Below, piece by piece: positions 9,212-17,559 of a DNA stretch of 64,000 nt (within the stretch, counting starts at the first letter, position 1; every line of letters starts with the position of its first letter). The stretch covers positions 62,001 to 126,000 of the forward strand of contig NZ_RBIQ01000008.1 in assembly GCF_003634105.1 (NCBI RefSeq), in the 5' to 3' direction. The stretch is from Maribacter vaceletii (GTDB lineage Bacteria; Bacteroidota; Bacteroidia; Flavobacteriales; Flavobacteriaceae). Under the pieces are notes generated by a model, which was given only the letters and a program-made list of their open reading frames with translations, searched no databases and was not told the origin of the DNA. A program made the translations under genes and the position numbers.

Positions 9212-10771
9212 TTATTTAGTTGTACTATCTACTACTAAACGTTTATCTCTATTGGCTACTTCCCAAGCAGTATAAAAAATTAATCTAGTTCTATTCTCTA
9301 ATAAATCATAATTAATTTTGTCAGGAGTATCGGTTGGTCTATGATAATCATCATGTGTACCATTAAAATAAAAAATAATTGGAATATTATTTTTTGCAAA
9401 ATTATAATGATCACTTCGGTAGTAAAAACGATTTGGGTCATTTTCATCATTATAAGTATAATCTAATTCAATATTAGTGTACTTTTTGTTTACTTCTTCA
9501 GAAAGGTTGTGTAAATCGATACTTAACTTGTCCGACCCAATTAGATAAATATAATTTCTGTCCCCCTCTCTTTTAGGGTCTATTCTACCAATCATATCTA
9601 CATTTAGGTTGGCTACAGTATTTTCTAAGGGAAAAATAGGATCAAAATCTGCATAATATTGTGACCCTAATAACCCTTTTTCTTCACCTGTAACATGTAA
9701 GAAAACAATAGATCTTTTTGGACCTTGTCCTAATTTTTCTGCTTTTTTAAATGCTTCTGCTATTTCTAGGAGTGCTACAGTACCAGAACCATCATCATCT
9801 GCACCATTATTAATTTCCCCTTCTGGGGTTACGCCAATATGATCTAAATGAGAAGAAATAACAATATATTCTTCTGGTTTTTCAGAACCTTTTAATATTG
9901 CAACCACATTTTCAGAATTTAGCGTATTATCTGTACTTGCAACTTCTATTGATAGTGGTTTTTCCAAAATTTTAGGCACATTATTGGTGTCTATTTCTGG
10001 ATAAATATTTTTTGCTAAAAAAGTATCAATAAACAAACTAGCAAATTGTTTTTTAGTTTTATCTATTACTTCCATGCGTCCACTATTGTTTTCTTTCATG
10101 AAATTAAATCTGCTTTTAAATCTATTATAGCTAGTGGAATCATAATAAAGAACCCCTTTGGCTCCTTTATCTAGAGCTATCTTTATTTTTTTGCCTATGG
10201 CTTCAGAGGCATTACTCCAGATAGATTTTTCTTTAGATCCTGATATAATATAATTATCATTATCATCTATTGGTTCTCCAGATTTTAATAAAACAATTTT
10301 GTCTGTTACATCAATATCTTTATAGTCTGAATAATTATCTACTTCTATGCCAAAACCAACATAAGATATAGAGTTAAAATTTAAATTTGCAGCATTAAAG
10401 GTAAGAACGTGTTCGCCTACATTGTAGTCTTTATTGTTAAAAACAATTTTTCCAGATGGTACATTATTAAGTTTTAAGGGAACATTTTGAAAATAATCTC
10501 CATCTTTTTTGGCAGCAGGTATACCAAGTTTTTCATATTCTTTTTTAATATATTCTACTGCTTTTTTTTGTCCAGGTTGCCCTGTTTCTCTCCCTTCGTA
10601 TTCGTCCGAAGCGTAAACGTATAAATGCTCTTTTAATTCATCCTCGGTAATAGAACTAGCAATAGTAGTTACATCTATTTCTTTTACGGATTTAGGTTCT
10701 TCTGTGACAGTTTTTTGCGATGTATTGCAAGCAAAAAAGAGCCCCATTGTAGAAAAAAGTATTTTTTTCAT
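9212..10771 (-). CDS. M28-family zinc aminopeptidase, lipoprotein
   Basis: A 519-residue exported peptidase. The N terminus is a lipoprotein signal (LFFAC, Cys15), so it is probably membrane-anchored in the periplasm or on the surface. The M28 co-catalytic zinc site is visible: HLD at 308-310, GADDDGSG at 323-330, the catalytic EE at 363-364, NVDMIGRID near 390, and a C-terminal HRPTDTPDKI that carries the last histidine ligand. A PA-like insert lies between the N terminus and the peptidase core. The family removes N-terminal residues from peptides, and the specificity is not predictable here. A TATTTTTG element 30 nt upstream is a likely -7 box. Confidence 0.9.
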   Translation of the reverse strand: MKKILFSTMGLFFACNTSQKTVTEEPKSVKEIDVTTIASSITEDELKEHLYVYASDEYEGRETGQPGQKKAVEYIKKEYEKLGIPAAKKDGDYFQNVPLKLNNVPSGKIVFNNKDYNVGEHVLTFNAANLNFNSISYVGFGIEVDNYSDYKDIDVTDKIVLLKSGEPIDDNDNYIISGSKEKSIWSNASEAIGKKIKIALDKGAKGVLYYDSTSYNRFKSRFNFMKENNSGRMEVIDKTKKQFASLFIDTFLAKNIYPEIDTNNVPKILEKPLSIEVASTDNTLNSENVVAILKGSEKPEEYIVISSHLDHIGVTPEGEINNGADDDGSGTVALLEIAEAFKKAEKLGQGPKRSIVFLHVTGEEKGLLGSQYYADFDPIFPLENTVANLNVDMIGRIDPKREGDRNYIYLIGSDKLSIDLHNLSEEVNKKYTNIELDYTYNDENDPNRFYYRSDHYNFAKNNIPIIFYFNGTHDDYHRPTDTPDKINYDLLENRTRLIFYTAWEVANRDKRLVVDSTTK

Positions 10772-10800
10772 ATAGCTATTAAGTTGTAAATTATGTTTTA

Positions 10801-10808
10801 CAAAAATA
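10801..10808 (-). promoter_or_regulatory. Putative -7 element before M28 peptidase
   Basis: Minus-strand TATTTTTG fits TAnnTTTG exactly and lies 30 nt before the start codon. No TTG is found at the expected -33 distance, so this is only a partial promoter match in AT-rich DNA. Confidence 0.35.
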
Positions 10809-10852
10809 CTTAAAAGTTTATGAATTTTTTTGATTCTATTTATTAGCTATTT

Positions 10853-12535
10853 TTAATCTACTAATGATTTAGCTTTTGCTCTTGTTTTTCTATGTTCAAT
10901 TTTTTTAGCTAACCAATCTGGATAATTTGTAGAATCTTCTGCCTCTAAAATAGTTAACTCCTGTCCTGGTTGTGGTTCTCTTAAACTGTCTGCTTCACAA
11001 TTTAGAATAATACTAGCAGTTTCTACTCCAGAATGCGCCGCCCCAGCTACACCGTGTGATAAAATACTAGCACCACATAAGTATAGGTTTTCTATCTCAC
11101 TTTTAGGTTTATAAGAAAATGGACCAATGTGCATTAAACTTTTTTCCGTACCATAGACATTTCCTCTAGTACTATTTACATAATACTCATTTGTAATAGG
11201 TGTACCTAGGTCTTGGTGAATAATATGTTCTCTAATATTTGGAATAGCCTTTTCCAATCCATTAAGCATCTTTTGGGTTAATTTCTCTTTAAACTCTAAA
11301 TATGCTTTTGAACGTTCTTCATTTTCATTCTCAAATTCTTTAAAAGAGTCATAATTTATATAAGTAATAACTTCTAAAGAATGTTCTTTTCCGTTATAAC
11401 TAGATGGGTCTTTAAGTGTTGTACAGCTTATAAACATACCTTCAAAAGCATCATCCTTTAAAATATCTTCCTTCATTAAGCCATCATAAAATTCATCGGC
11501 ATCTTTATCTGGCATTAGCCAAATATTACCAGAGTCTAGACCTGCTTTTTTTACATCTAAATCTACCGTTAAGAAGAGCATTAAAGATGTACAGGAATAT
11601 TTAGTTTTACTAAGCTTCTTTAAAAGTTTTTTACTTAATTTTTCTTCCCCAATAAGTTTTAAATAGGTGATTCCTGGGTCTGCATTAGAAATAATATTCT
11701 TTGCATATAGTTTTTCTCCATTTTCTAATTCTACACCTACCGCTTTTTTAATTTTAGAGTTTTCTTCTAATATAATTTTTTTAACGCCTGTGCTAGTACG
11801 AATTTTACCGTTATGTTTTTTTAAAGCATTTGTTTTGGCTTTTATTAGCGCACCACCACCACCCATAGGGTAGTAACTACCATTAAAATAATGACTCATT
11901 AATGCACAATGAAGCGGAAAAGCTGCTTTTCTTGGTTGTAGCCCGTGGTCTCCACATTGCACGTTAAGTATGTTTTTTAGAAGTGGATCCTTAATATGCC
12001 AGTTTATTACACGTTTAAGACTAAATAAACCATATTTACCCATATGACGTGTACGATATGGAGTAGTTAATTTTTGCCAAAAACCTTTAATATATGGAAG
12101 AGAATATATTTGCGTACTTACATTTTTTACTAAAGTTAAATATTTTTCAATATTCTTTTTTTCTTGCGGGAAACGTTTCGCTAATCGTTCTTTTAATTCT
12201 TCTAGGTTAGAAGGGTAGTCAAATTTTTCATCTCCTATCCAACAGTGTTCATAGGCATCAGGATTCATTCTAAAAAAAACAAGATCGTTTGCTATGCCCA
12301 AACCTTTATATAAATCACTTGTAGATTCTCCTTCTCCTAATAAACCAATATAATGTACTCCAGGAGTAAACCTATGGCCATTTAAATAAAAACTATGACA
12401 CCAACCACCAGGAACGTCATGTTTTTCTAAAACTAAAACTTTTAGTCCTTCTCTAGACAAACATATAGCAGCTGCTAAACCACCTGCTCCAGAACCAATA
12501 ATAATTGTATCCCAGTCTTGTTGCTTTTTTTCCAA
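10853..12535 (-). CDS. FAD-dependent oxidoreductase, retinol saturase / carotenoid isomerase-like
   Basis: A 560-residue flavoprotein of the phytoene-desaturase superfamily. The FAD-binding motif IIIGSGAGGLAAAICL begins at about residue 11, followed by the acidic residue in VLVLEKHDVPGGWCHSF, and a C-terminal FAD segment LYLCGASILSHGVAGAAHSG. It resembles bacterial proteins annotated as all-trans-retinol 13,14-reductase or CrtI-like; the substrate is unknown but probably a polyene or other lipid. The start is TTG at 12535, because an in-frame TAA lies just upstream and the next methionine would remove the FAD motif. The start is 1 nt past the stop of the SGNH hydrolase gene, so translation is probably coupled. 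Confidence 0.82.
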   Translation of the reverse strand: MEKKQQDWDTIIIGSGAGGLAAAICLSREGLKVLVLEKHDVPGGWCHSFYLNGHRFTPGVHYIGLLGEGESTSDLYKGLGIANDLVFFRMNPDAYEHCWIGDEKFDYPSNLEELKERLAKRFPQEKKNIEKYLTLVKNVSTQIYSLPYIKGFWQKLTTPYRTRHMGKYGLFSLKRVINWHIKDPLLKNILNVQCGDHGLQPRKAAFPLHCALMSHYFNGSYYPMGGGGALIKAKTNALKKHNGKIRTSTGVKKIILEENSKIKKAVGVELENGEKLYAKNIISNADPGITYLKLIGEEKLSKKLLKKLSKTKYSCTSLMLFLTVDLDVKKAGLDSGNIWLMPDKDADEFYDGLMKEDILKDDAFEGMFISCTTLKDPSSYNGKEHSLEVITYINYDSFKEFENENEERSKAYLEFKEKLTQKMLNGLEKAIPNIREHIIHQDLGTPITNEYYVNSTRGNVYGTEKSLMHIGPFSYKPKSEIENLYLCGASILSHGVAGAAHSGVETASIILNCEADSLREPQPGQELTILEAEDSTNYPDWLAKKIEHRKTRAKAKSLVD

Positions 12536-12536
12536 A

Positions 12537-13229
12537 TTATTTTTTTAGAGCTTCTTTAATTGCTTCTTCTACTAAAGGTTCCATAACCGCATAACCTTCT
12601 GCAGTTGGGTGTACCTCATCTTTTGCATATTTTTTAGGTAAACCTTTTCTATCATCAACCATAGCAGAAAAATAATCTAAATAAATACAGTCATTTTCAA
12701 GTGCATATTCTTCTATCATTTTATTTAACGAAACAATTTTATTTGCAGGTTTTATTTCTGGACTCCAAGGATATTTATAAGCTGGTAGTGTAGAAGATAG
12801 AATTACTTTAATGTTATTTTCTTTTGCAATTTCGGCCATTCCCTTAATATTATTAACAATCATATTCAGAGTAGATGGGCCTGTATTACCTGCAATATCA
12901 TTTGTGCCAGCTAATAGAACAACAATTTTTGGTTGTAATTCTACAACATCTTGTCTAAATCGAACTAACATTTGCGGTGTAGTTTGCCCGCTAATTCCTC
13001 TATTTATGTATGGTTTGCCTTTAAAAAAATCTGGTCTTTTGTGTAGCCAACCAATAGTAATGGAATTTCCCATAAATACTACTCTGTCCTCATTTTCTAA
13101 AGGAGCTTTAATAGCTTTATTTTCTTTTTGAAAATGTTTTAAATTTGGCCAATCTTCCGTTTGTGCTTTTGCCTTATTTATACCTAAGAATGCTAACATA
13201 ATTACGATAAGAATTTTGGAATTTTTCAT
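12537..13229 (-). CDS. SGNH/GDSL-family esterase
   Basis: A 230-residue secreted hydrolase with an N-terminal signal peptide ending near KAQT. The four SGNH blocks are visible: GNSI with nucleophile Ser56, the glycine block GISGQTTPQM, the Asn block LLAGTNDIAG, and DEVHP carrying the catalytic Asp and His near the C terminus. Such enzymes deacylate sugars, lipids or platelet-activating-factor-like substrates; the substrate here is unknown. It is the middle gene of a coupled three-gene unit: its ATG overlaps the stop of the upstream membrane-protein gene by 4 bp, and its stop is 1 nt from the start of the flavoprotein gene. Confidence 0.87.
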   Translation of the reverse strand: MKNSKILIVIMLAFLGINKAKAQTEDWPNLKHFQKENKAIKAPLENEDRVVFMGNSITIGWLHKRPDFFKGKPYINRGISGQTTPQMLVRFRQDVVELQPKIVVLLAGTNDIAGNTGPSTLNMIVNNIKGMAEIAKENNIKVILSSTLPAYKYPWSPEIKPANKIVSLNKMIEEYALENDCIYLDYFSAMVDDRKGLPKKYAKDEVHPTAEGYAVMEPLVEEAIKEALKK

Positions 13230-13681
13230 GATTCTAAAGCTTTTATTTCCTCTTTGTTTAAGTTTAAATCTGTTTTTATTTTATTTAAAGAAGGTTTTTG
13301 AGAGAATAAATAAGCAATTAAGGAAACAGCAATTACAAGAGGCAAAGCATTTGATGTGGTATAAAAAGCAAACAATGCAAAAATTGCAGGAAGCTCAATA
13401 ATCATAAACTTTACATGAGATGCCGATTTATATTTTTTTAACTTTTCTTCTAAAGATAAGTTAGATGTAATTTTTGACAACATTTTTTTTGATAAAAACT
13501 GACTGCCAAAATAACCAATAATAGCAATAATAGGGACAGCATATAAAAATGGGTTATTAGAGTCTGGTTGGGCTGTTATTTCTGAATTTTGCATATAAGC
13601 TATTACTGCAAAAAGTACTAGACCCAATACTAAAGAAAGGTGAAGAAATTTTAAGGTTTTTAAAAAGGCTTTTGGTTGCAT
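13226..13681 (-). CDS. Small integral membrane protein of unknown function
   Basis: A 151-residue protein with hydrophobic segments at about 13-30, 46-62, 98-108 and 112-128, separated by charged loops. It fits a four-helix (two-hairpin) inner-membrane protein. I do not recognise a named domain. It is the first gene of the unit with the SGNH esterase and flavoprotein: its stop overlaps the esterase ATG by 4 bp, a typical sign of translational coupling. The context suggests a role in a lipid or envelope modification, but this is inference only. Confidence 0.75.
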   Translation of the reverse strand: MQPKAFLKTLKFLHLSLVLGLVLFAVIAYMQNSEITAQPDSNNPFLYAVPIIAIIGYFGSQFLSKKMLSKITSNLSLEEKLKKYKSASHVKFMIIELPAIFALFAFYTTSNALPLVIAVSLIAYLFSQKPSLNKIKTDLNLNKEEIKALES

Positions 13682-13737
13682 ATTTATTTATAATAAAATA
13701 ATTAAACCCCTAAGATAGCTTATAAATACTTATAAAT

Positions 13738-13778
13738 AAAAATAGCCTTACAGGTATGTATTTCTGCAAGGCTATTTT
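13738..13778 (-). terminator. Intrinsic terminator after di-heme peroxidase gene
   Basis: Read on the minus strand: AAAATAGCCTTGCAG, a 10-nt loop, CTGTAAGGCTATTTT (one mismatch), then a T-rich tail. It lies about 18 bp beyond the stop of the peroxidase gene and separates it from the downstream membrane-protein operon. Confidence 0.8.
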
Positions 13779-13795
13779 AGATTTAATAACTTAAT

Positions 13796-15616
13796 TTAAA
13801 TATTTTCTTTAGAAGTATCCGTTAGACTTTTCATAAAAAGAATAAGGTCTTCCTTTTCTGTTTTGGATAAATTTAGCGGGGTAGGAGGTAGTGTTTGTAA
13901 TTCTAAGTCTATTCCTATTCCTGCACCACCACCACGATTATAAAAATCTACAACTTCCTCTAAAGTAGTGTAAACACCATTATGCATATAAGGTGCTGTA
14001 AGTTCAATGTTTCTAACTGTAGGAGTTTTAAAAAAGTGTTTTCTTTCTTCAGTTTTAAAGACGTTATACCTTCCTAAATCTGCGTCTACTATAGCATTAA
14101 TTGTGTCGTTTTTAGTAGGCACCCCTAATAATTCTATTTCTGTATCCTTATATAATGTTGGCAATGTACCATTAAAAACAGGAGCAAAATGGCAAGTTGC
14201 ACACTTAGCTTTACCCATAAATAAATTAAAACCATTAATTTCTTTTTTGGTTAAAGAATTTTCTAGGCCACTAATGTTTTTATCAAACTTAGAGTTAAAT
14301 TTATTTAAGGTTCTAATATATTCAGCAATGGCATTACGTATATTATAGTCAGTTGCCTTACCATTATAAATGCTATCAAAACGAGATTTATAATCAGAAC
14401 TTGTATTTACAGCTTTTTGTAATGTTTCTAAATTTGTATGAAATTCTGTTTCATTATTTACAACAGATACTATTTGGCCTTCTAAACTTCCTGCACTATT
14501 ATCATAAAAAAAACTTTGTTGAAGCGATGCATATGTTAACGTTGGACTATTTCTTAATTGTCCTTTAGGTTTTTTAAGACCATCTGTAAAAGCTTTTTCT
14601 TTGTTATGACATGTAGCACAACTCATAGAGTTATTTATAGATAAACTTTTATCATTGAATAAATCACGTCCTAAAGCAATAACTTCTTTAGAAAATCCTT
14701 TGTTTTTTATATCTGAATAATATTCTGTGTTGAATGTTTTATCAGAAAATAGGGAAGGAGCATCATTATTAAGGGCCAAAGTAAATGGAAATTTAGTATT
14801 CCAGTCTACTACAGTTTCATTAAATAAACGTAATTGTTTGTGCGTGTGATTTTTAATAAAACTATACCTGTTAAATGAATTAAAGTCTTTAGTATCTAGG
14901 CTTTTTATAGTAGATTCAATTTCAGAAACCCAGTTATTATAAAGCTCTTTATTTTCAAATACTGTTTCTAAAATCTTTATATAATCATTTAAAGTACTGT
15001 ATACTTCTTGTGCTTCTGCTAAAGATTGCTCTAAGACAGGGGAATCAAACCCTGTAATTCCTGTTTGCGAAACTCTTAGTATAGCATCTCTAAGTAACCA
15101 AAGAACATGGTGTTCTTTAAAGTACTCTATTTTGGTGTTTTTTTCAATTAGTTTTAATCTATGGTATATAAGTTTAGCGGTTTCTTGTACTTTTTTAATG
15201 TCTAAAGACTCCACTGTATATATAGATTCCTCTAATACTTGAAAGCTTTTAGGATACATTACTTTAATATTAGTAGCATCTTCTTCTTCTACTTTTAAAA
15301 TATTTGGTGCGTTTAAAAACTTATAATTTTCTGCATCAACAAACGCCATCATTGGTTCTACTTGTTTAAATACTTTTCTAGCATTTAAATAATATTTTTC
15401 AAAATCTTTTTTAGAATTACTTTTAGATAAACTGTCTAAATACGATTGGCACGTAATAAGTTTACCTGTATAGTTTTTTTGAAGTTTTTGCCCTATGTTT
15501 AGACGAACCTCTTTAGTGTCTTTTTTTACCTGATTACATGAAATAATAGATAAAGCAAAGAGGCTTATGTAAACATAAACCCCTTTTTTTAATTGTTTTT
15601 TTAAATGCTTAATCAT
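13796..15616 (-). CDS. Di-heme cytochrome c peroxidase / MauG-like lipoprotein
   Basis: A 606-residue exported protein with an N-terminal lipoprotein signal (SIISC). Two CxxCH heme sites are present: CATCH at about 332 and again at about 472, the layout of bacterial cytochrome c peroxidases and MauG-like enzymes. The roughly 300 residues before the first heme form a helical extension without heme motifs, longer than in classical CCPs (about 330-350 residues in total). The role is either peroxide reduction or oxidation of a partner protein. It lies 10 bp downstream of the PhoX-like gene and is almost certainly co-transcribed with it. Heme attachment would depend on CcsBA. Confidence 0.87.
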   Translation of the reverse strand: MIKHLKKQLKKGVYVYISLFALSIISCNQVKKDTKEVRLNIGQKLQKNYTGKLITCQSYLDSLSKSNSKKDFEKYYLNARKVFKQVEPMMAFVDAENYKFLNAPNILKVEEEDATNIKVMYPKSFQVLEESIYTVESLDIKKVQETAKLIYHRLKLIEKNTKIEYFKEHHVLWLLRDAILRVSQTGITGFDSPVLEQSLAEAQEVYSTLNDYIKILETVFENKELYNNWVSEIESTIKSLDTKDFNSFNRYSFIKNHTHKQLRLFNETVVDWNTKFPFTLALNNDAPSLFSDKTFNTEYYSDIKNKGFSKEVIALGRDLFNDKSLSINNSMSCATCHNKEKAFTDGLKKPKGQLRNSPTLTYASLQQSFFYDNSAGSLEGQIVSVVNNETEFHTNLETLQKAVNTSSDYKSRFDSIYNGKATDYNIRNAIAEYIRTLNKFNSKFDKNISGLENSLTKKEINGFNLFMGKAKCATCHFAPVFNGTLPTLYKDTEIELLGVPTKNDTINAIVDADLGRYNVFKTEERKHFFKTPTVRNIELTAPYMHNGVYTTLEEVVDFYNRGGGAGIGIDLELQTLPPTPLNLSKTEKEDLILFMKSLTDTSKENI

Positions 15617-15626
15617 TCAAAAATTA

Positions 15627-17093
15627 TTAGTTAGATAAACCTTTAAGAACAAATAACTGACTACCTTCTTTACGGCTATCTGCTTGTGAATTAGCTAAAG
15701 GATCTGTAAAAGCAGAACCATCTGCAGGCTCCCAGCCATGGTTTTGAGTAATCATAATAAATGTACCTTCCATGCCTAAAGTTTCAGAAACATCAATCAT
15801 ACCTGTAATTTCCCAATTTCTTTCTGTGTTACCTACACCAGCAGCTGCAGCAGCAACTTGATCACACTCTAATACCGTTTTTAATTCTCCTGTATTTAAA
15901 TTGTATTGGTATAATTGAGCATAGTGCGCTTTATCTGCAGTATCAGGATATCCATTAGGATCTTCTTGAATGTATGCATAGTTTTTAGTAACTACAATGT
16001 TATCAGGACTATGGAAAGCTTTTGCTTTACCATCTAATTTATCTCCATCTAAAACACAAGAAATAGTTGCTTTTGTAGGCTCTTCTTTATCTAAAACTAC
16101 TTTGTATATTCTACCGTAAGTAGAACCTTTACCAACAAGACCATCTTTTTTTCTACCAGTAACAGTAATATATAATTCTCTTTGGTTAGCAGCAATACCT
16201 CTTCTCCAGTCAATATCTTCTAATCTAGAGAATCCCATAGCACCTTTTTCTTTAGCTTCAGCATCTAAAAGGTCAATACTTCTTTCTTCCATTTCAATGA
16301 ATTCAGCTTCGTAAGTCTCTCCTTCAGCCATATCCATTTCATATGCTACACCTTCAGTAGTTACTTTTAAAGTATATAATTTTCCATTGTTAAGATCTCC
16401 TTGATCTGCAACATACATACCTAACTGTCCTGAAGGAACTTCATTATCAGAATGGTCATCACCAATAAAAATAACTGTTTTTCCAGGGAAAGCATCTTTT
16501 CCAATTGCAACAGCATTTTCAGTAGACCATTCTCCTAAAGCAGATAATGTAGTAGCTACAGATGCATTAGAAGTACTCTTGTAAGGATCTACAGCAAAAA
16601 CTGCTTTAGAAGATCCACCCCATTCACCACCAGATAAATAAGTTGGTCCAAAACCGTGCTCTTCTGGCGTAATTAAAGAACCAGAACATTGTGCAGTATA
16701 AGCTGTAGCTTCAGCATTAAGAATATATTCTCCTTTAACTGGCTTAAAAGTTTCATCAAAAGTTACTCTAGCAATAGAATAATCTGCTTCAATGTTATTA
16801 ATTAAGGTAAAAGTTCCGTCAGCTTCTTTTAAAAGACCAGCGCCATCCGCCATAGATCCATAAACAAAGTTTGGAGAATCTTGTAATACATCTGGAGAAC
16901 TTAATAAAGAGTATATTTTTAAATCATTAAATTCTGGAGCAACTTTAAAGTAAGCAGGAACAGTAGAGTGGTTTTTTAAAGTTACACCTTCTTTAGGTTC
17001 ACCGTTTCCGCCTCCAGTAAAATCGTCTAATTTGTCACAAGAAGTAGCCGAAACTAAACCTGCTAAAAGCAATACACTTGTAAATTTTTTCAT
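15627..17093 (-). CDS. PhoX/DUF839-like secreted lipoprotein
   Basis: A 488-residue protein with a lipoprotein signal (VSATSC) and a glycine-rich linker. The rest looks like a beta-propeller with scattered motifs reminiscent of PhoX/DUF839 proteins: SGSLITPEEHGFGP, FSRLEDIDWRRG and HSPDNIVVTKN. PhoX enzymes are calcium/iron phosphatases, but I cannot confirm all the metal ligands by eye. Glu and Asp residues in EEH, LED and PDN are candidates. It is followed after 10 bp by a di-heme peroxidase. It is more GC-rich and uses codons more evenly than its neighbours, which suggests high expression. An alternative is a non-enzymatic propeller partner of the peroxidase. Confidence 0.6.
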   Translation of the reverse strand: MKKFTSVLLLAGLVSATSCDKLDDFTGGGNGEPKEGVTLKNHSTVPAYFKVAPEFNDLKIYSLLSSPDVLQDSPNFVYGSMADGAGLLKEADGTFTLINNIEADYSIARVTFDETFKPVKGEYILNAEATAYTAQCSGSLITPEEHGFGPTYLSGGEWGGSSKAVFAVDPYKSTSNASVATTLSALGEWSTENAVAIGKDAFPGKTVIFIGDDHSDNEVPSGQLGMYVADQGDLNNGKLYTLKVTTEGVAYEMDMAEGETYEAEFIEMEERSIDLLDAEAKEKGAMGFSRLEDIDWRRGIAANQRELYITVTGRKKDGLVGKGSTYGRIYKVVLDKEEPTKATISCVLDGDKLDGKAKAFHSPDNIVVTKNYAYIQEDPNGYPDTADKAHYAQLYQYNLNTGELKTVLECDQVAAAAAGVGNTERNWEITGMIDVSETLGMEGTFIMITQNHGWEPADGSAFTDPLANSQADSRKEGSQLFVLKGLSN

Positions 17094-17559
17094 TTTCTTT
17101 AATGTGTTTGTTATGGGTTATATATTCTGGTGTAAAATTAGAAGCAATGGTTTAAGATAGTTTTAACTGAATATTTTGTTTTGTTGTTTTTAATGTTAGG
17201 ATTATTATTATATTGTTATTAATTATAATGATTCTAAATTGATTGCTTTGTATTTGTAACTGTTTGATTTTCATTAATTTAAAATATGTGGTTAATCTTG
17301 TAACTTTAAGTTGTATTTTGTGTTGTTATTCTTAATGTTCGTAGTTAAGTGTCTAGTAGTAGGTATGTTTAAAGACCTATTTTTATTTGTGCAGGTAGTT
17401 TTAATAGTTACGTTTTTTTCTAAAAACAATCCTTAATTTTAGGTTATTCAATTTTTAAAATTTAAACTTTGAATAACCTAAAATTAAGGATAGGTTTATC
17501 TAGTTGGTCTTGTTTAATACTAATTTTCCTGAATTATTTAGAGAACCAAAAACAACAAA
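17094..17559. other. 466-bp divergent intergenic region with a long palindrome
   Basis: No convincing gene is present. The region separates the minus-strand PhoX-like/peroxidase operon from the plus-strand fasciclin gene, so it must hold two promoters. It is AT-rich. The only strong structure is the inverted repeat at 17429-17491. Confidence 0.6.
17429..17491. repeat. Perfect 23-bp inverted repeat (hairpin) upstream of fasciclin gene
   Basis: Arms 17429-17451 and 17469-17491 are exact reverse complements (ATCCTTAATTTTAGGTTATT... and its complement). The 17-nt centre can itself pair in part (TTTAAA / TTTAAA). It lies 68 bp before the fasciclin start, between divergent genes, so it is not an ordinary terminator. 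It may be a leader hairpin, an operator, or a remnant of a small mobile repeat. Confidence 0.8.

Noticed and set aside
13216-13401. Plus-strand open frame opposite the small membrane protein gene
   Set aside because: It is antisense to a gene with better features, with low-complexity sequence from the complement.
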